Origin: Eupeodes corollae
Lineage: Eukaryota > Arthropoda > Insecta > Diptera > Syrphidae
DNA: 64,000 nt
Direction: 5' to 3'
NCBI RefSeq assembly: GCF_945859685.1
Contig: NC_079149.1
Location: 85,923,073 to 85,987,072, forward strand
The translations under genes and the position numbers were made by a program. Under the pieces are notes generated by a model. That model saw only the letters and a program-made list of their open reading frames with translations, had not been told where the DNA came from and searched no databases. This document shows positions 23,640 through 33,718 of this stretch, piece after piece (position 1 is the stretch's first letter; each line of letters opens with the position of its first letter).

Positions 23640-25460
23640 CTGTTGAAAACGGGTGTACGTGAGTTTGCACATGTAGCCAAAATCGGATTTTGGAGTCGGA
23701 CACGAATTATTTAAAAACATAAAGGAATCACATTCAAGGTTTTTCAAAACTTCAGATAGAAGTGAGAAATGCTATTTAAAGCCTAATTTTTAGAAAGACA
23801 ACATTCGTTGTCCATATCTAAAGAACCAATAGATATATTGACTTCAAATAAATTTTGTTTTAAAGATAATAATATTAATAATTAAACTTTTTTTTTTATT
23901 AATTTATATATTATCTCTGTACATGTTTCTATTGCGGTTATAATACTTCTTTGTAAACAATATTTTTTGTTCTTCGGTGAGGAGCACACACATATAGATT
24001 TTTTGCCGAGCAGACACGGGAGCAAGCAACATACAATTGTCCGTGGGTAAAACAGGGATTTGTGATATCATGGCCTGCAACCTTCAGTGTCAGTCCCTGT
24101 GCCTTGTTGATAGACATAGCAAAACAAAGCTTTATAGAAATTATACTCGTTTAAATTCCAACGGGTATTCGTTAGTAATCATCTATATCCTGGGAATAAA
24201 AACGACTTGACCTTGGGCAGACCCGGAAAGAATGTTAGCTTCAATCACGTTCCTCTGCATATAGCTACTATCCGTAGTCTTGTATGATTGCATAATTTCG
24301 GTGCATTCAAATTCCTCATAAGTATTATTGGAGCCCCAATTTTTAAGTCCAATTTATGCGGGGGAAGTTCTGATGTATTCAAAGAGTTCAAAAATTCAAT
24401 TGGAATATCAATAGCATTATCTTGATCACTCAGATTATCAAAGATAAGTTTGTTGATGGGCCTGAAACATTGAAAGAATTTTACTATTTATCCTTGTAAA
24501 ATTCATTTTCTCTGAAATTTGGGCGGCTTAAGGGTAAACATAAGCTATTAATTCATCTTGTCCTTATACTTCACCATCATTATTTAAAATATTTCCATTT
24601 ATATATCAAAAAGAGTTCTTGAAAAATGTACTGCATTATTATAACCTCCCAAATGTACGCTCATATTTGTGGTCAATCTTAAAAGTTTGACAGAAACCCA
24701 CAGAAACGACGATTTTAGGAAAGCTTCACCAGCGAACAGTATCACAACATCTCCCATCGGACGTTCAGCAGCTCTTAAATCTCTAAGTGTACCTTCATTC
24801 ACCTTAGTCGATTCGTCCCACGTATTAAACGTCGTTTCTTAAAGTACTTTATCTAGTGAACTTTTTTTTCGAGATACTACAAAATGGACGCTCTTGGCGT
24901 TGCAACTTTAAAGGCAATTTAAAACGGAGCTGCTCTGTGATATCCTGTTTCATAAAAAAAAACTGCATGGCAATTGGATAAGAAGTTTCGAAGCCAAACA
25001 GTAACAAAGACTTCCTCTTTTGCTTGATTTCAGTTTTATATATTATATAGATTAACTGTTATTTTTAATAAAACAAAATATCCTTTTTCCCCGAATATTT
25101 TTCGAACTAAAAATGATAATTAATTTCAAAACAATTTTAAATAACAAAGAATAACATTTAAAACATTTTTTAATTTTTAAAAAAATCGAATTGACAGTTT
25201 TTTTTCAAAAATAAAAACCTAAAAACTTGACTACACAAAATTGGTAAAAATTGATTTTTGACCCAAATATCTCGAGGACAATTTAATAATTTGAAGTATT
25301 TACAACAAATTTCGAGAACAAAAAGGGACTACAAACTTTAAACTGTCTTCATATTATCCAATTGAGTGAAAAATAAAAACCTGTAACAAAAAAATACGAA
25401 AAGTTATAAAAATTAAATTGGAAACTAAAAAGAAGTACTGACTGTTGTTAATTTTTTCTA
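23640..25460 (-). mobile_element. Helentron/Helitron coding copy, decayed
   Basis: A helicase relic (23930-24850) is bounded by the two halves of the noncoding element seen at 18.2 and 36.3 kb. At 23640-23890 lies the degraded 3' part (GAAAGACAAC, GTCCATATCTAAAGAACCAA, ATTGACTTCAAATAAATTTT). At 25090-25460 lies the 5' internal repeat (AAATCGAATTGACAGTTTTT, AAAATAAAAACCTAAAAACT). Orientation of all three parts agrees. The extreme ends are eroded. Confidence 0.65.
23930..24850 (-). pseudogene. Helitron-type Pif1-like helicase, C-terminal part
   Basis: The helicase of rolling-circle Helitron/Helentron elements. The minus strand from 24850 reads NEGTLRDLRAAERPMGDVVI (helicase-like, diverged), VKLLRLTTNMSVHLGGYNNA, LSDQDNAIDIPIEFLNSLNT, then ELPPHKLDLKIGAPIILMRN (near 24340), CFAMSINKAQGLTLKVAGHD (near 24090) and FTHGQLYVACSRVCSAKNLY (near 24020). 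The last three are the closing motifs V to VI of Pif1-like Helitron helicases, including the INKAQG box and the VACSR arginine finger. Several frameshifts and deletions are present. The Rep (HUH) nuclease domain and helicase motifs I-III are not found, so only the C-terminal third survives. Confidence 0.85.
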
Positions 25461-25484
25461 ATATTAAAAAACAGTGGCTCAAAA

Positions 25485-25765
25485 TTTTAACCGGTTTAGT
25501 AAAATGTTAATCCATTTTTAGCAATTTACTAAGCTTAAAAGATGATTTACCTAGTTTTAAACGATTTTAACGTCTTACTATCTAAGAATTAAATTTAACA
25601 TTTTACTAAAATTAACATCAAAGATTGGCTGCTTTAACTTTTAGCAATATGTTAAATCCATATGACATCTGTCTACTTATTCTTATAAAAGCATTGGATA
25701 GAATGGTCCAATCAACAGCTGGGAATTCCAACTAATAGGTCCGTTTAAGCGTTTTTGCTTTGTTT
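25485..25765. repeat. Orphan interspersed repeat, copy 2
   Basis: Second copy of the repeat at 3335-3595, same orientation, sharing AGCAATTTACTAA, TTTAACTTTTAGCAAT, ATAGAATGGTCC and GGGAATTCCAACT. About 60-70% alike by eye. Confidence 0.6.
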
Positions 25766-26356
25766 ATTTTCACGAACTGTCGATTTTTAGACATGTTTGG
25801 ATGCTAATTTAAAAAAAAAAAAACAATTAGATTTTCTTAGTAAAAAGCTAAATATTTTGCAAATTGCTAATCAAACCCTTAAAAATAGCTTGTTTGCAAT
25901 TTTGCGACAGTATTAAAAACATATGCACTTTTACAATGGATTTTGATGGTCTTAATTCAGATCCAACTTCAAAATTATGGTGGCACTTCAGGTTTTCGAG
26001 ATATTACACACAAATATGTGTATTTAAGGCTAATTTTATGAGGTAGCTTTTTCAATAAAATCATTGATGGTTTTCCGAACCTACATTATAATCCTTTTTT
26101 AATTCACAAGTGAAATATTTAAATATGTATATTGGAAAAATCTTTAAAAGTTGTTAGATTCTACTGTCTAACAAAAATCTGAAAGAAACTATTAAAATGC
26201 CAATGCTAGTTTGTCGTTTATTGGGACTGATTCGTTTATTTGTTTGGCATTCGGTTAGTCGTCATAACAACTTTTCTGGGCACAAAAACTGCTAACGATA
26301 ATAATAACGAACGACTTTTTCGCTAGTTTTTAATTTTATAATTTTAAACATTTTTA
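25766..26356. other. No recognised feature
   Basis: AT-rich. The patch at 26210-26330 is less AT-rich and could belong to the transposon carrying the next fragment, but no terminal repeats were identified. Confidence 0.45.
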
Positions 26357-26600
26357 TTTAGGATTAAAGTAACAAATCAACGACAGATTAAAATACTTGT
26401 TGAGCTCATGGAGCAAAATCAGCATTTTGCCAAAATTTCAAAAGAGGTCCTGTTCAACCATAAGAAGGAATCCTGCATGGAGGATTTGAATTCTCTTGGA
26501 CCAACGTAATGGAAAAAATGGCAAAAAGTGAGGAATTTCGATGTTTATAAAAATAAAAAAATGTCGGTTCGAGTCTTTTTTCAGATTGCGAGATTATGTT
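26357..26600 (+). pseudogene. Zeste/Myb-SANT-like DNA-binding fragment
   Basis: After a good acceptor-like site (TTTTTATTTAG at 26350-26360) the plus frame reads VTNQRQIKILVELMEQNQHF, LNSLGPT, a TAA stop, then WKKWQKVRNFDVYKNKKMS. This follows the pattern of the regulatory protein Zeste-type (Myb/SANT-like, trihelix) domain, where L..F/L.....P......L....GP....W...W..........K is conserved. Such domains occur in insect host regulators and in the second ORF of PIF/Harbinger transposons. The in-frame stop in the middle of the domain and the lack of any further exon make it a pseudogene. The neighbouring TAA-target MITE (from 27013) would fit a Harbinger origin, but no shared ends were found. Confidence 0.6.
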
Positions 26601-27243
26601 AAACATCTCCTATAGTATTTTAATTAAGGTTGTCGTGATAGTCTTAGATTGAAGTCGTTTTCAACTTCCGCGAAAAATCTATCGTTGAAAAGTTTTAGAA
26701 AGTAAATTTTAAAACCAAAAGACTAAACCATTGTTTAAATAATTGTAAAGTTTTTTGAGTACCGTAAAGCAATGGATTTTCTGTAAAAGCAATTAGTCTT
26801 TCTTTTTATACTCCTTCTCTTTGTAGTCACAGCTGCTCCACGAAAAAATAACTTGCCACGTTATACATTTCTGTGTTGATTGTATTTTATAACAATTTTA
26901 CTTGAAACTCAAAAATTCAAAAGCAATTTTATTTTCAATTGACTTTAAAAAACTATTATGTCTAATGTCAGCTGTTTTTGTGGATCTTGTTGTGGAATGT
27001 AAGAGGGAGTAATGGCTGAATCACAAACACACTTCGTCTTCGACTTCACTTGACGTTTACTAGGTTAGCCTTAGGAATTCAATGCAATCGTAAGGAAAAG
27101 AACGTAATGTAACGTAAGCTCTAGTTCAATTATCTGAACATTTGCTTTGTCTGACAGCTCAACAGCTGTAAAAAAATGTCAACCAACAAAATATTCGCTC
27201 TTGGGAGGGATGAAATAATAGAAATGTCATTCAAAGAAACTTC

Positions 27244-28061
27244 ATTTTTATACAGATAGATCCAAGACAAATGAGGGAGTTGGTAGTGGTGTGTATTCAG
27301 AAAAACTTAATCTAAGCATCTCATTTCGCCTCCCTAATCATCGTAGCGTCTTTCAAGCGGAAATTTTAGCGATCAAAGAGTTTCTCTCCTGGCTAAGAGA
27401 AAACGTGATATCAACTTCTGATATCCGCATCTTCTCGGACAGTCAGGCTGCTTAAATATCTCTTGACGGTGTCTCAACCAATTCTCAAACGGCCTTCGAT
27501 TGTCGATCGTCTCTTATGGAGATGGCGGAGCAATTTAACATTCACCTATGTTGGGTGCCGGGCCACAGAGACATCACGGGAAATTGTAGAGCCGATGAAC
27601 TCGCTAAAAATGGAACCATCATGCCTATTTCACCTGAAAGGGAGGAGATAGGTATACCGATAGCTGCAGCTAAAAGAAACAGCTTTTGCGATAGCAAATT
27701 CTAGATGGCACAATTTACCAACATATGGCCTTCACTGGACCTAAAGCGCTCTAAGAACTTGTTATCTCAAAGGAGACTTCATATTAGCTCCCTAATAGGT
27801 GTCCTTACGGGACACAGTCTTATAGGCAGACACGCAATACGACTTGGTGTAACCTCAAATGACTTCTGCAGGAGCTGTATTGACGAAGAAGAAGAGGAAA
27901 CAATCTCTCACCTTCTCTGCACTTGCCCTGCTCTTTCACTAAGACGCAAACTTCATCTGAGAGACTACTCTTTTGATAATCCCAGTAAACTAGCTAAAAA
28001 GGATATCAAATATCTCCTTCGCTTTATAAAAAGCTCAAATGGTTCGACTAGTAAGAAGTAA
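27244..28061 (+). pseudogene. LINE RNase H domain and C-terminal knuckle
   Basis: End of a LINE ORF2. RNase H removes the RNA strand after reverse transcription. Plus frames read SKTNEGVGSGVYSEKLN (catalytic TDGSK just preceding is partly lost), FQAEILAIKEFLSWLRENVI, SDIRIFSDSQAA (27440, catalytic Asp in SDSQ), then LCWVPGHRDITGNCRADELA (27550, last catalytic Asp). From 27705 to 28061 runs LSQRRLHISSLIGVLTGHSL, then CRSCIDEEEEETISHLLCTC, the CCHC-type zinc knuckle, and LLRFIKSSN with a stop. Stops at about 27455 and a shift near 27700 break the ORF, but the catalytic motifs are clear. Confidence 0.9.
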
Positions 28062-28150
28062 TTCTCTAGATTCATGTGGTATCACAATGGAACTTTTCTT
28101 TTGGCCTAAGTGAGTGGATTCTAAATCCGCAGCCACGTTAACCTAACCTA
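27244..28150 (+). mobile_element. 5'-truncated RNase H-bearing LINE nested in the MITE
   Basis: It begins inside the RNase H domain and ends with CCTAACCTAA. It is flanked by ACTTC on both sides (27239-27243 and 28151-28155), a short target duplication. Aligning the MITE copy at 40.1 kb shows that the MITE is continuous once this piece is removed. It is the same family as 5770-6690. Confidence 0.85.
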
Positions 28151-28212
28151 ACTTCGATGCAGGCCCACCATAACGCAGACGAAGCTGAATCGTGTTTGTG
28201 ATTCAGCCATTA

Positions 28213-29159
28213 GTTACGGAATACGACTAATGAAACTCCACTAAAACCACACTCTCCACTATATGGAAAAGATAGATTTTAACTTTGAAAAATCATCATA
28301 CAATTTATTGTTAAAGAGATATTTTGAGTTTTAATTTAGTCTTAAAAACCCCGTTGATGATTGGTTTTAGCATTTTTGAAGGGACATGTTTTAAAAGAAT
28401 TATGTCGACCAACCTTATTACCCTATGCCTTTATTTATTTAAATACTTAATGAACAAATCTCTGGAATTAATGATCTTTTCATATATGTACATATATTTA
28501 AAAATTACATATCATTGATCTTATATTTGTTTATACAAAAATTGTATGTTTGTTTCTTCCTACGTATAGTAAGTCGTTTTTTTTCTAATTCCACTATTCT
28601 GGCAGTTCTTTCAGTACAAGTTCAAAAATAGAAGTTCATTTGACGATTTTCCTTGTTTCATTTTTATTTTATTTTCTCATATAGTAAATTAAATACTTGT
28701 TCCCTGAGATTTTGTCACCACTTTCCTGCACTCTCTTTTCGAAAATGTAAATATACAAGAAATTTTCTGTTGTATTTTCTCTTTTTAAGATCTTGCACGC
28801 AAGCTGTGCCAGAGACTATTTATTTATTTTACGTTTTGGTTTGCTTTTTCGGCTGCTGCACGTCGCGTCATATCGTACTAGGAGTATAGAAATCGCAGGG
28901 GAATTTCCACATTCAGCTGAGACCGAATTGATTTTTGTTTAATTTTTCTTTTTTTGAAAACCTAAAAATGTTTTGATATATCGGCTGTGTTACATTCCAA
29001 TTAATTTATACCCATACCTATATTTCAAAAAAAAAAAATCATGGCCATTTCGGGAATATTTTTTAATGATTAAATATTCCAATTCTCGTTGCTTAGAGTT
29101 TTCGAAATTAAACCTCGTTTTTGAAAAATTTTTAAGTGCCTAGTTGAGTTGGTTTATAT
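28213..29159. other. TE-poor DNA, nothing recognised
   Basis: AT-rich DNA with short simple repeats (CATATATGTACATATATTT near 28480). It could be the upstream region of the candidate exon at 29.2-29.5 kb. Confidence 0.4.
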
Positions 29160-29543
29160 AACGTCTTTTAAGTGCACATGAAAAATAGTGCAAATAGTGT
29201 TAAATACAAAGTTAAAAATAGAGGGCATCTCTATCGCCTCAGCCTAGAATGACCTAAATATCTCGCCTTTAATAATGCTTTGGTTCTTTCTGTGTGGCAA
29301 GGGTGGTTATTGAAATTTACCTAAAAGTGTGTTTAAATTTATTTCTCCTTCAAAATTTTGAAGAAATTTCGAGGTTAAGCCCATAGTTCGCCCATATCGA
29401 CGATCCTGACCAGCTGATAAGCTCATTGCGCCTCTCCGCACCGGAAAACCAGAGACCGGAGAATAAAAATGAAGAAACTACTACACCATCATCATGGCAA
29501 ACACAACTATAAATCTCCATTCATGATTAGGAATAAAAGGCGG
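29160..29543 (+). CDS. Candidate host 5' exon (leader plus first 25 codons)
   Basis: A GC-richer stretch (29390-29543) ends in a short open frame starting at ATG 29469 in a favourable fly context (AATAAAAATGA). It reads MKKLLHHHHGKHNYKSPFMI then RNKRR, and stops at a strong splice donor CGG|GTAAGA (29544 onwards), phase 0. The four histidines come from CAC/CAT codons. The leader upstream contains CGCCTCTCCGCACCGGAAAA. There is no resemblance to any transposon in the window. I do not recognise the protein. If real, it is the first coding exon of a plus-strand gene with a long intron, and the following exon is not identified here. It could also be a chance frame in a noncoding GC-rich patch. 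Confidence 0.4.
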
Positions 29544-30508
29544 GTAAGAAAAGAATAAGACTAAGAAACTAAAGAACCTTAAGAAGCTAAATAAGAAGCT
29601 ATAAAGAAGGAGAATACTCATGCTTTCGTTTTTCGCGTATGTCACTTGTCAACACTGTAGCTACATTTGAATTTTCCTGGTGCCACACTCTAATGTGGTA
29701 TGTGTCATTTAACTGAAAGAGATATTTTTAACAGCTCATTCTTTTGTTGTATTGATCGAATTAATGTAAAGATACATTTTCAATACATAAGCAACGAACT
29801 ATATGTCCATTATACCGCATTTCTCAAGCCCCATCCCCCTTTTTCATTTTACGTACATATAAACTGAAGTGGCGGCAACATTTTTTGACGGAAATACACA
29901 TCTTTAGAAATAAACATTTTTACAATTTAAATAAAAAGAGATTTGAAGATTTGTTGGGGTATCCGTGTTCTGTAGGAACTGTTAGAAGTTTATTCTTTAT
30001 TGCAAATATGTAAATAATATTATAACAATTTTAAATTGTGTGTTGTTTAAACTGTATTGTAGAAAAAGTACTATTTCAAATAATGATTGTTTTGTTTTCT
30101 CAATGGTTTAATTTTTATTAAGGCTTTGTTTTTTGAAAATTTGATTTTTCATTTGAATTTAAAAACAGCATGTAGCGGTCAGAAGGGTAGTTGAAGGGTT
30201 TTTTTTTAAAAAAACACCATTTTGAATATATCTATTATTAATTTTGAAAAAGGAAATCACTTTTAAAGGCAACATTGAAAGCTTTTACTAAACATTAATT
30301 ATTTGTTAAACGTTTGAAAACCTTACTTTTTGTTTCTTTTGAGGTCAGTAATGTTTTAAAGTAAATGTTGTTTATACCCTATAATGGATTTAACTTTTAT
30401 TTTTACAATTGCAAACTTAATTTAAATACATTTTTGAAAACGTTTTGTTTGTTTCCATTTATTGATTTTTGATTCTATATAACAAGCTGCTTTAATGGCG
30501 AAACCACC
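29544..30508. other. TE-poor DNA, possible intron
   Basis: AT-rich sequence following the candidate donor. No exon or repeat recognised. Confidence 0.4.
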
Positions 30509-30516
30509 AGCGTTCT

Positions 30517-32045
30517 CAGTGGCGTCTTTAGGTGGGCCATGGCCCAGGGCCCCGAAATTTGTTGGCCCCCAAATCCAAAAACTCAAAGTGAATGAATGTA
30601 AACAAGTTTCATTTTACTCTCCGTTCCGTTGAAATTCTCATCCTCAACATCTTAAACTTCTTTAATTATACACCTGCACACGCTGTCAACATTATTTAAA
30701 CAACTCTGCTTTCGTTATACTCTACAGTTCTGCGCACATGTTGGCTTTTCAATTCACTCCATAAACAAACACAAAGTTGTCCCATGTTCTTAAAATGTAT
30801 ACCTATTCAAGAGCAAAAGTCTGAATATTTGGCTGACACAATCTTGACAATTCTGTTATATCATATGATTCAATAGAGGATTGCACAGTACAAAGCTATG
30901 ATAATACGTCTAATATGTCGGAAAAATATTGTGGTTTGCAAGCAAGATTAAAGGAGAAGTGCTACCTTTGGTACCTTGAACAGCCCATTCTCTTAACTTA
31001 GATGGCCTTCATGCGGCTGGTTGTGTACAGGAGGCAACAAGTTTCTTTCGAGTGGTTCAAAAAATATAGAACAGCTTCCACCTATCGCTGGAAAAAAAAT
31101 TGAATGAATGTTTAGGTTCACATAGAGTTCTTAAAAGCCTTTCTGAAACAAGATGGTCACTATCAAATTAACCAAGATGGTTATAAACAAATTACTAAAG
31201 CCTTGACATCTATCTCTAGAGATCTAGAGCAAGCTTCAGATACAGCCTGTCTAAGAAAATGTCAAAAATGGAGTCCCTCATTTAAACAAAAATTTGGAGC
31301 ATAATATTAGAAAGAATTCATAAAACCAGCAAGAGAAATAATAACGATTGATGTTCTTTCATAAATGATCTAAGGGAAAAGTTTGATAAATTTGAATTGT
31401 GGGACAAAATTCAGAATCCGGATGCTAATTATAAAGACTTGATGCAACGAAAAATAGTACGAAGTTCGCTTGCAACACATTTTGATGGTCTTGCACTATC
31501 CGTCCAGCTGATTGGGAAAGAAAAGTTTAAAATATCAATTTTTTTTTTTTCAATTATTGACACTTTTACTTTGCAATTAAAAATATTAGACTTCAGTGGA
31601 GTTCCAAAATTCTTGCGAATAGTTTTAAAAAAAATATCATAGAAAATTTAAAATAATTCAATAAAGATGTAAATGAAGATCTTATTACAATATCAAAATT
31701 GTAGTCTAATTACAATGTACAAAACTGGGAACTCATTTCCAAATGTAGAAACTGCCTGTAGCTTTTTTGAATTGAACTGGATAAAAAATTTATTTCGAAG
31801 CACAATACTACAACTAAACAGCTTGTCAATTTTATCAATTCAAAATGAATTACTGCAGGAAATTGAATTTGATGACTTAATTAAAGTATGCCTTCAATAA
31901 TATTTTATTGTGTACTTAAACTTGTATATACGAGTATATTTAAAAAAGAAACCAAATCAAAACAAATATAAAAAATAAACTTACATAAAATTAAAAAAAT
32001 ATATCCTAGTGGGCCCAGGGCCCCAAAAGTTTAAAGACGCTCCTG
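30517..32045 (+). mobile_element. hAT transposon with intact ends and 8-bp TSD
   Basis: Ends: CAGTGGCGTCTTTAGGTGGG on the left, and complemented CAGGAGCGTCTTTAAACTTT on the right. Flanked by a perfect 8-bp duplication AGCGTTCT (30509-30516 and 32046-32053). Both subterminal regions carry GGCCC-rich blocks. The interior is a decayed hAT transposase. Length is 1529 bp, so part of the coding region is missing. Confidence 0.95.
30975..31900 (+). pseudogene. hAT transposase (ZMYM1-like type), broken
   Basis: Plus frames read HSLNLDGLHAAGCVQEATSF then FRVVQKIYN (near 31000-31070), SHRVLKSLSETRWSLSN (31120), MWDKIQNPDANYKDLMQRKI (31400), and a C-terminus FPNVETACSFFELNWIKNLF, LSILSIQNELLQEIEFDDLI (31740-31890). 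This matches the order of the hAT group found in insects as 'zinc finger MYM-type 1-like': the SLNL block, the ETRW block carrying a conserved tryptophan, and the C-terminal dimerisation region. The central S.ERSFS part of the dimerisation domain is deleted between VETACSFF and ELNWIK. Stops separate each block. It is related in type to the 34.6-36.2 kb hAT. Confidence 0.85.
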
Positions 32046-32053
32046 AGCGTTCT

Positions 32054-32700
32054 AAAGTCAGAGGTTTTCTTCAACAATGAAGATTATCGAGGTTCTTTCT
32101 AAGAACTGACTTACTTTTCTTTGTAAGTCAATTTAAAAAAAACACTATACCTTACTAGTGCATGGAAAGATTATACTCAAAACAAAATGGTATTTATTAA
32201 CGTTCATCTTTCCTATTTCTAATGTTTGTGAAACATTTGAATATTCCTGCTCTCGGAATTGCTTTATAAAGTGGGAAGTTCTTGGGTGTGCAAGTTTTAA
32301 ATATCAAAAACTTAAGTTGAATTTCAGTTCCTTACTGCTCACTATGATTATCTTAAAAGATTTGTGCTATGTTAAACCTTTTTCGGAAATTATCGTTCAA
32401 CCCGCCTTCGCGTCACTATGTTTTTTTGTCTTAAATCAATAAACCTACATATTTTTCGTTGATGACAAACATATTCTTTTTAATAGATTCACTTTACATA
32501 TAATACTAAAAGAGGTTTCATTTGAGCCAGCTGTCACTTTTGAAGCTACAATCTTGTGACATTTGCTTTTGAAGCTACATTACAAAAATAGTTAACATTT
32601 TTCAGTCAAAGTGCTCAGAGCAAAAAAAAATTGTTTGAGCCTTTCATTTCTCGAAGAGATGATCACAATGATTGGCCACCACGATCGTGTTAGTTAAGGC
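32054..32700. other. No recognised feature
   Basis: AT-rich. A short doubled motif TTTTGAAGCTACA occurs near 32540 and 32570. Nothing else seen. Confidence 0.45.
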
Positions 32701-32719
32701 CATTATCGATCTTTTTTCC

Positions 32720-32930
32720 ATCTAACATAAGACATTATATCACTTGTGAAACTTTCAACGCCTTCATTTAAACCAAGTAAATCTAATCACAATAAAATCT
32801 GAAGTTCTTTTCCAAAATATTTCATTGTTAAATCAGGAGTTCCCCAGGATAGCCATTTAGGATCACTACTCTTTCGGTCTGACATAAGAAATATACAGAA
32901 TTTTAATACCTTTTGAAGAAACCTCGTGAA
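32720..32930 (+). pseudogene. LINE RT scrap around motif B
   Basis: The plus frame reads KYFIVKSGVPQDSHLGSLLF near 32850, motif B of a CR1/jockey-like RT. The neighbours upstream are too decayed to extend it with confidence. Confidence 0.65.
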
Positions 32931-32969
32931 TAACCGTTAATTTTGAGCCTAGTACAGCTGGATTCTATA

Positions 32970-33520
32970 TTGATTTAAATCTTCTTGTTCCTCCTAATTA
33001 TATAAATCCTAATAATTATATAAATTTTAACATCATCTGCACAAATTAGCGATATGAAATTACTTAAAAGAAAAGACAAATCATCAATAAATAAAATAAA
33101 TAGTAATGGACCAAGGTGACTCCCTTGAGGTACACCAGAATTGATTTTAAATTGACATAAAGGGTTACTTCTAAACATGATACTAACATATTTATCTTTA
33201 AGATGTGATGAAATACACATAACTAAACCGTCCTTAAGTCCAATTTATCTCAATTTAGAAAGAAGAAAAAAGAAGAGTTTTGCAATAAATAAGTATTTGT
33301 ATATACTTTCCCACAAACCCATGATGATTTTACATATTACAGAAAAACAATTAAAAGACATTGCATTAAAGACATAGGAATCAAACAACTAGAGGAATAA
33401 CAGACAATTTCGCTAAAGGACGATAATTCTTAACTAATATTTTTAGAACCTCTTTTATGGACTGGTTTAGTTATGGATATTTGCAATTAGGAGACTTGTT
33501 AAAAAGACGAAACACATTCC
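32970..33520 (-). pseudogene. LINE reverse transcriptase fragment
   Basis: The minus strand reads KYVSIMFRSNPLCQFKINSG, then VPQGSHLGPLLFILFIDDLS (motif B) and SLICADDVKIY (motif C, with CADD for YADD), ending in low-complexity sequence at 32970. Upstream to 33520 a weaker motif A region (KLDLRTV) can be followed through stops. It lies head on against the plus-strand motif B scrap at 32720-32930, so two LINE copies of similar type face each other. Confidence 0.85.
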
Positions 33521-33718
33521 TCTAACGTAAAACGTTCCACTTTGATTTAAAATATTGTCAAGTATAGAGGCCTCAGAAATCGAAAAGTTGATTGATGCAA
33601 GATGACTGTTATCTTATGTGTTAGGAAAAATAAGAGAAGAGGTGCCTTGCAGAAGAAAAATCTTCAAACGCAGTCTTGAAATAAACTGCGAACATGTTTA
33701 AAATTGCGTTGCTTAAAC

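Larger units (their letters stand above)
27013..28209. mobile_element. TAA-target MITE (Harbinger-like) with LINE inside
   Basis: The ends are TGGCTGAATCACAAACAC and, inverted, GTGTTTGTGATTCAGCCA. Flanks are TAA (27010-27012) and TTA (28210-28212). The MITE itself is about 290 bp and is split by a LINE at 27244-28150. The same MITE, unsplit, occurs at 40076-40410, where both flanks are TAA. It is noncoding, with internal CAGCTGTAAAAAAATGTCAA shared by the two copies. Confidence 0.85.
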
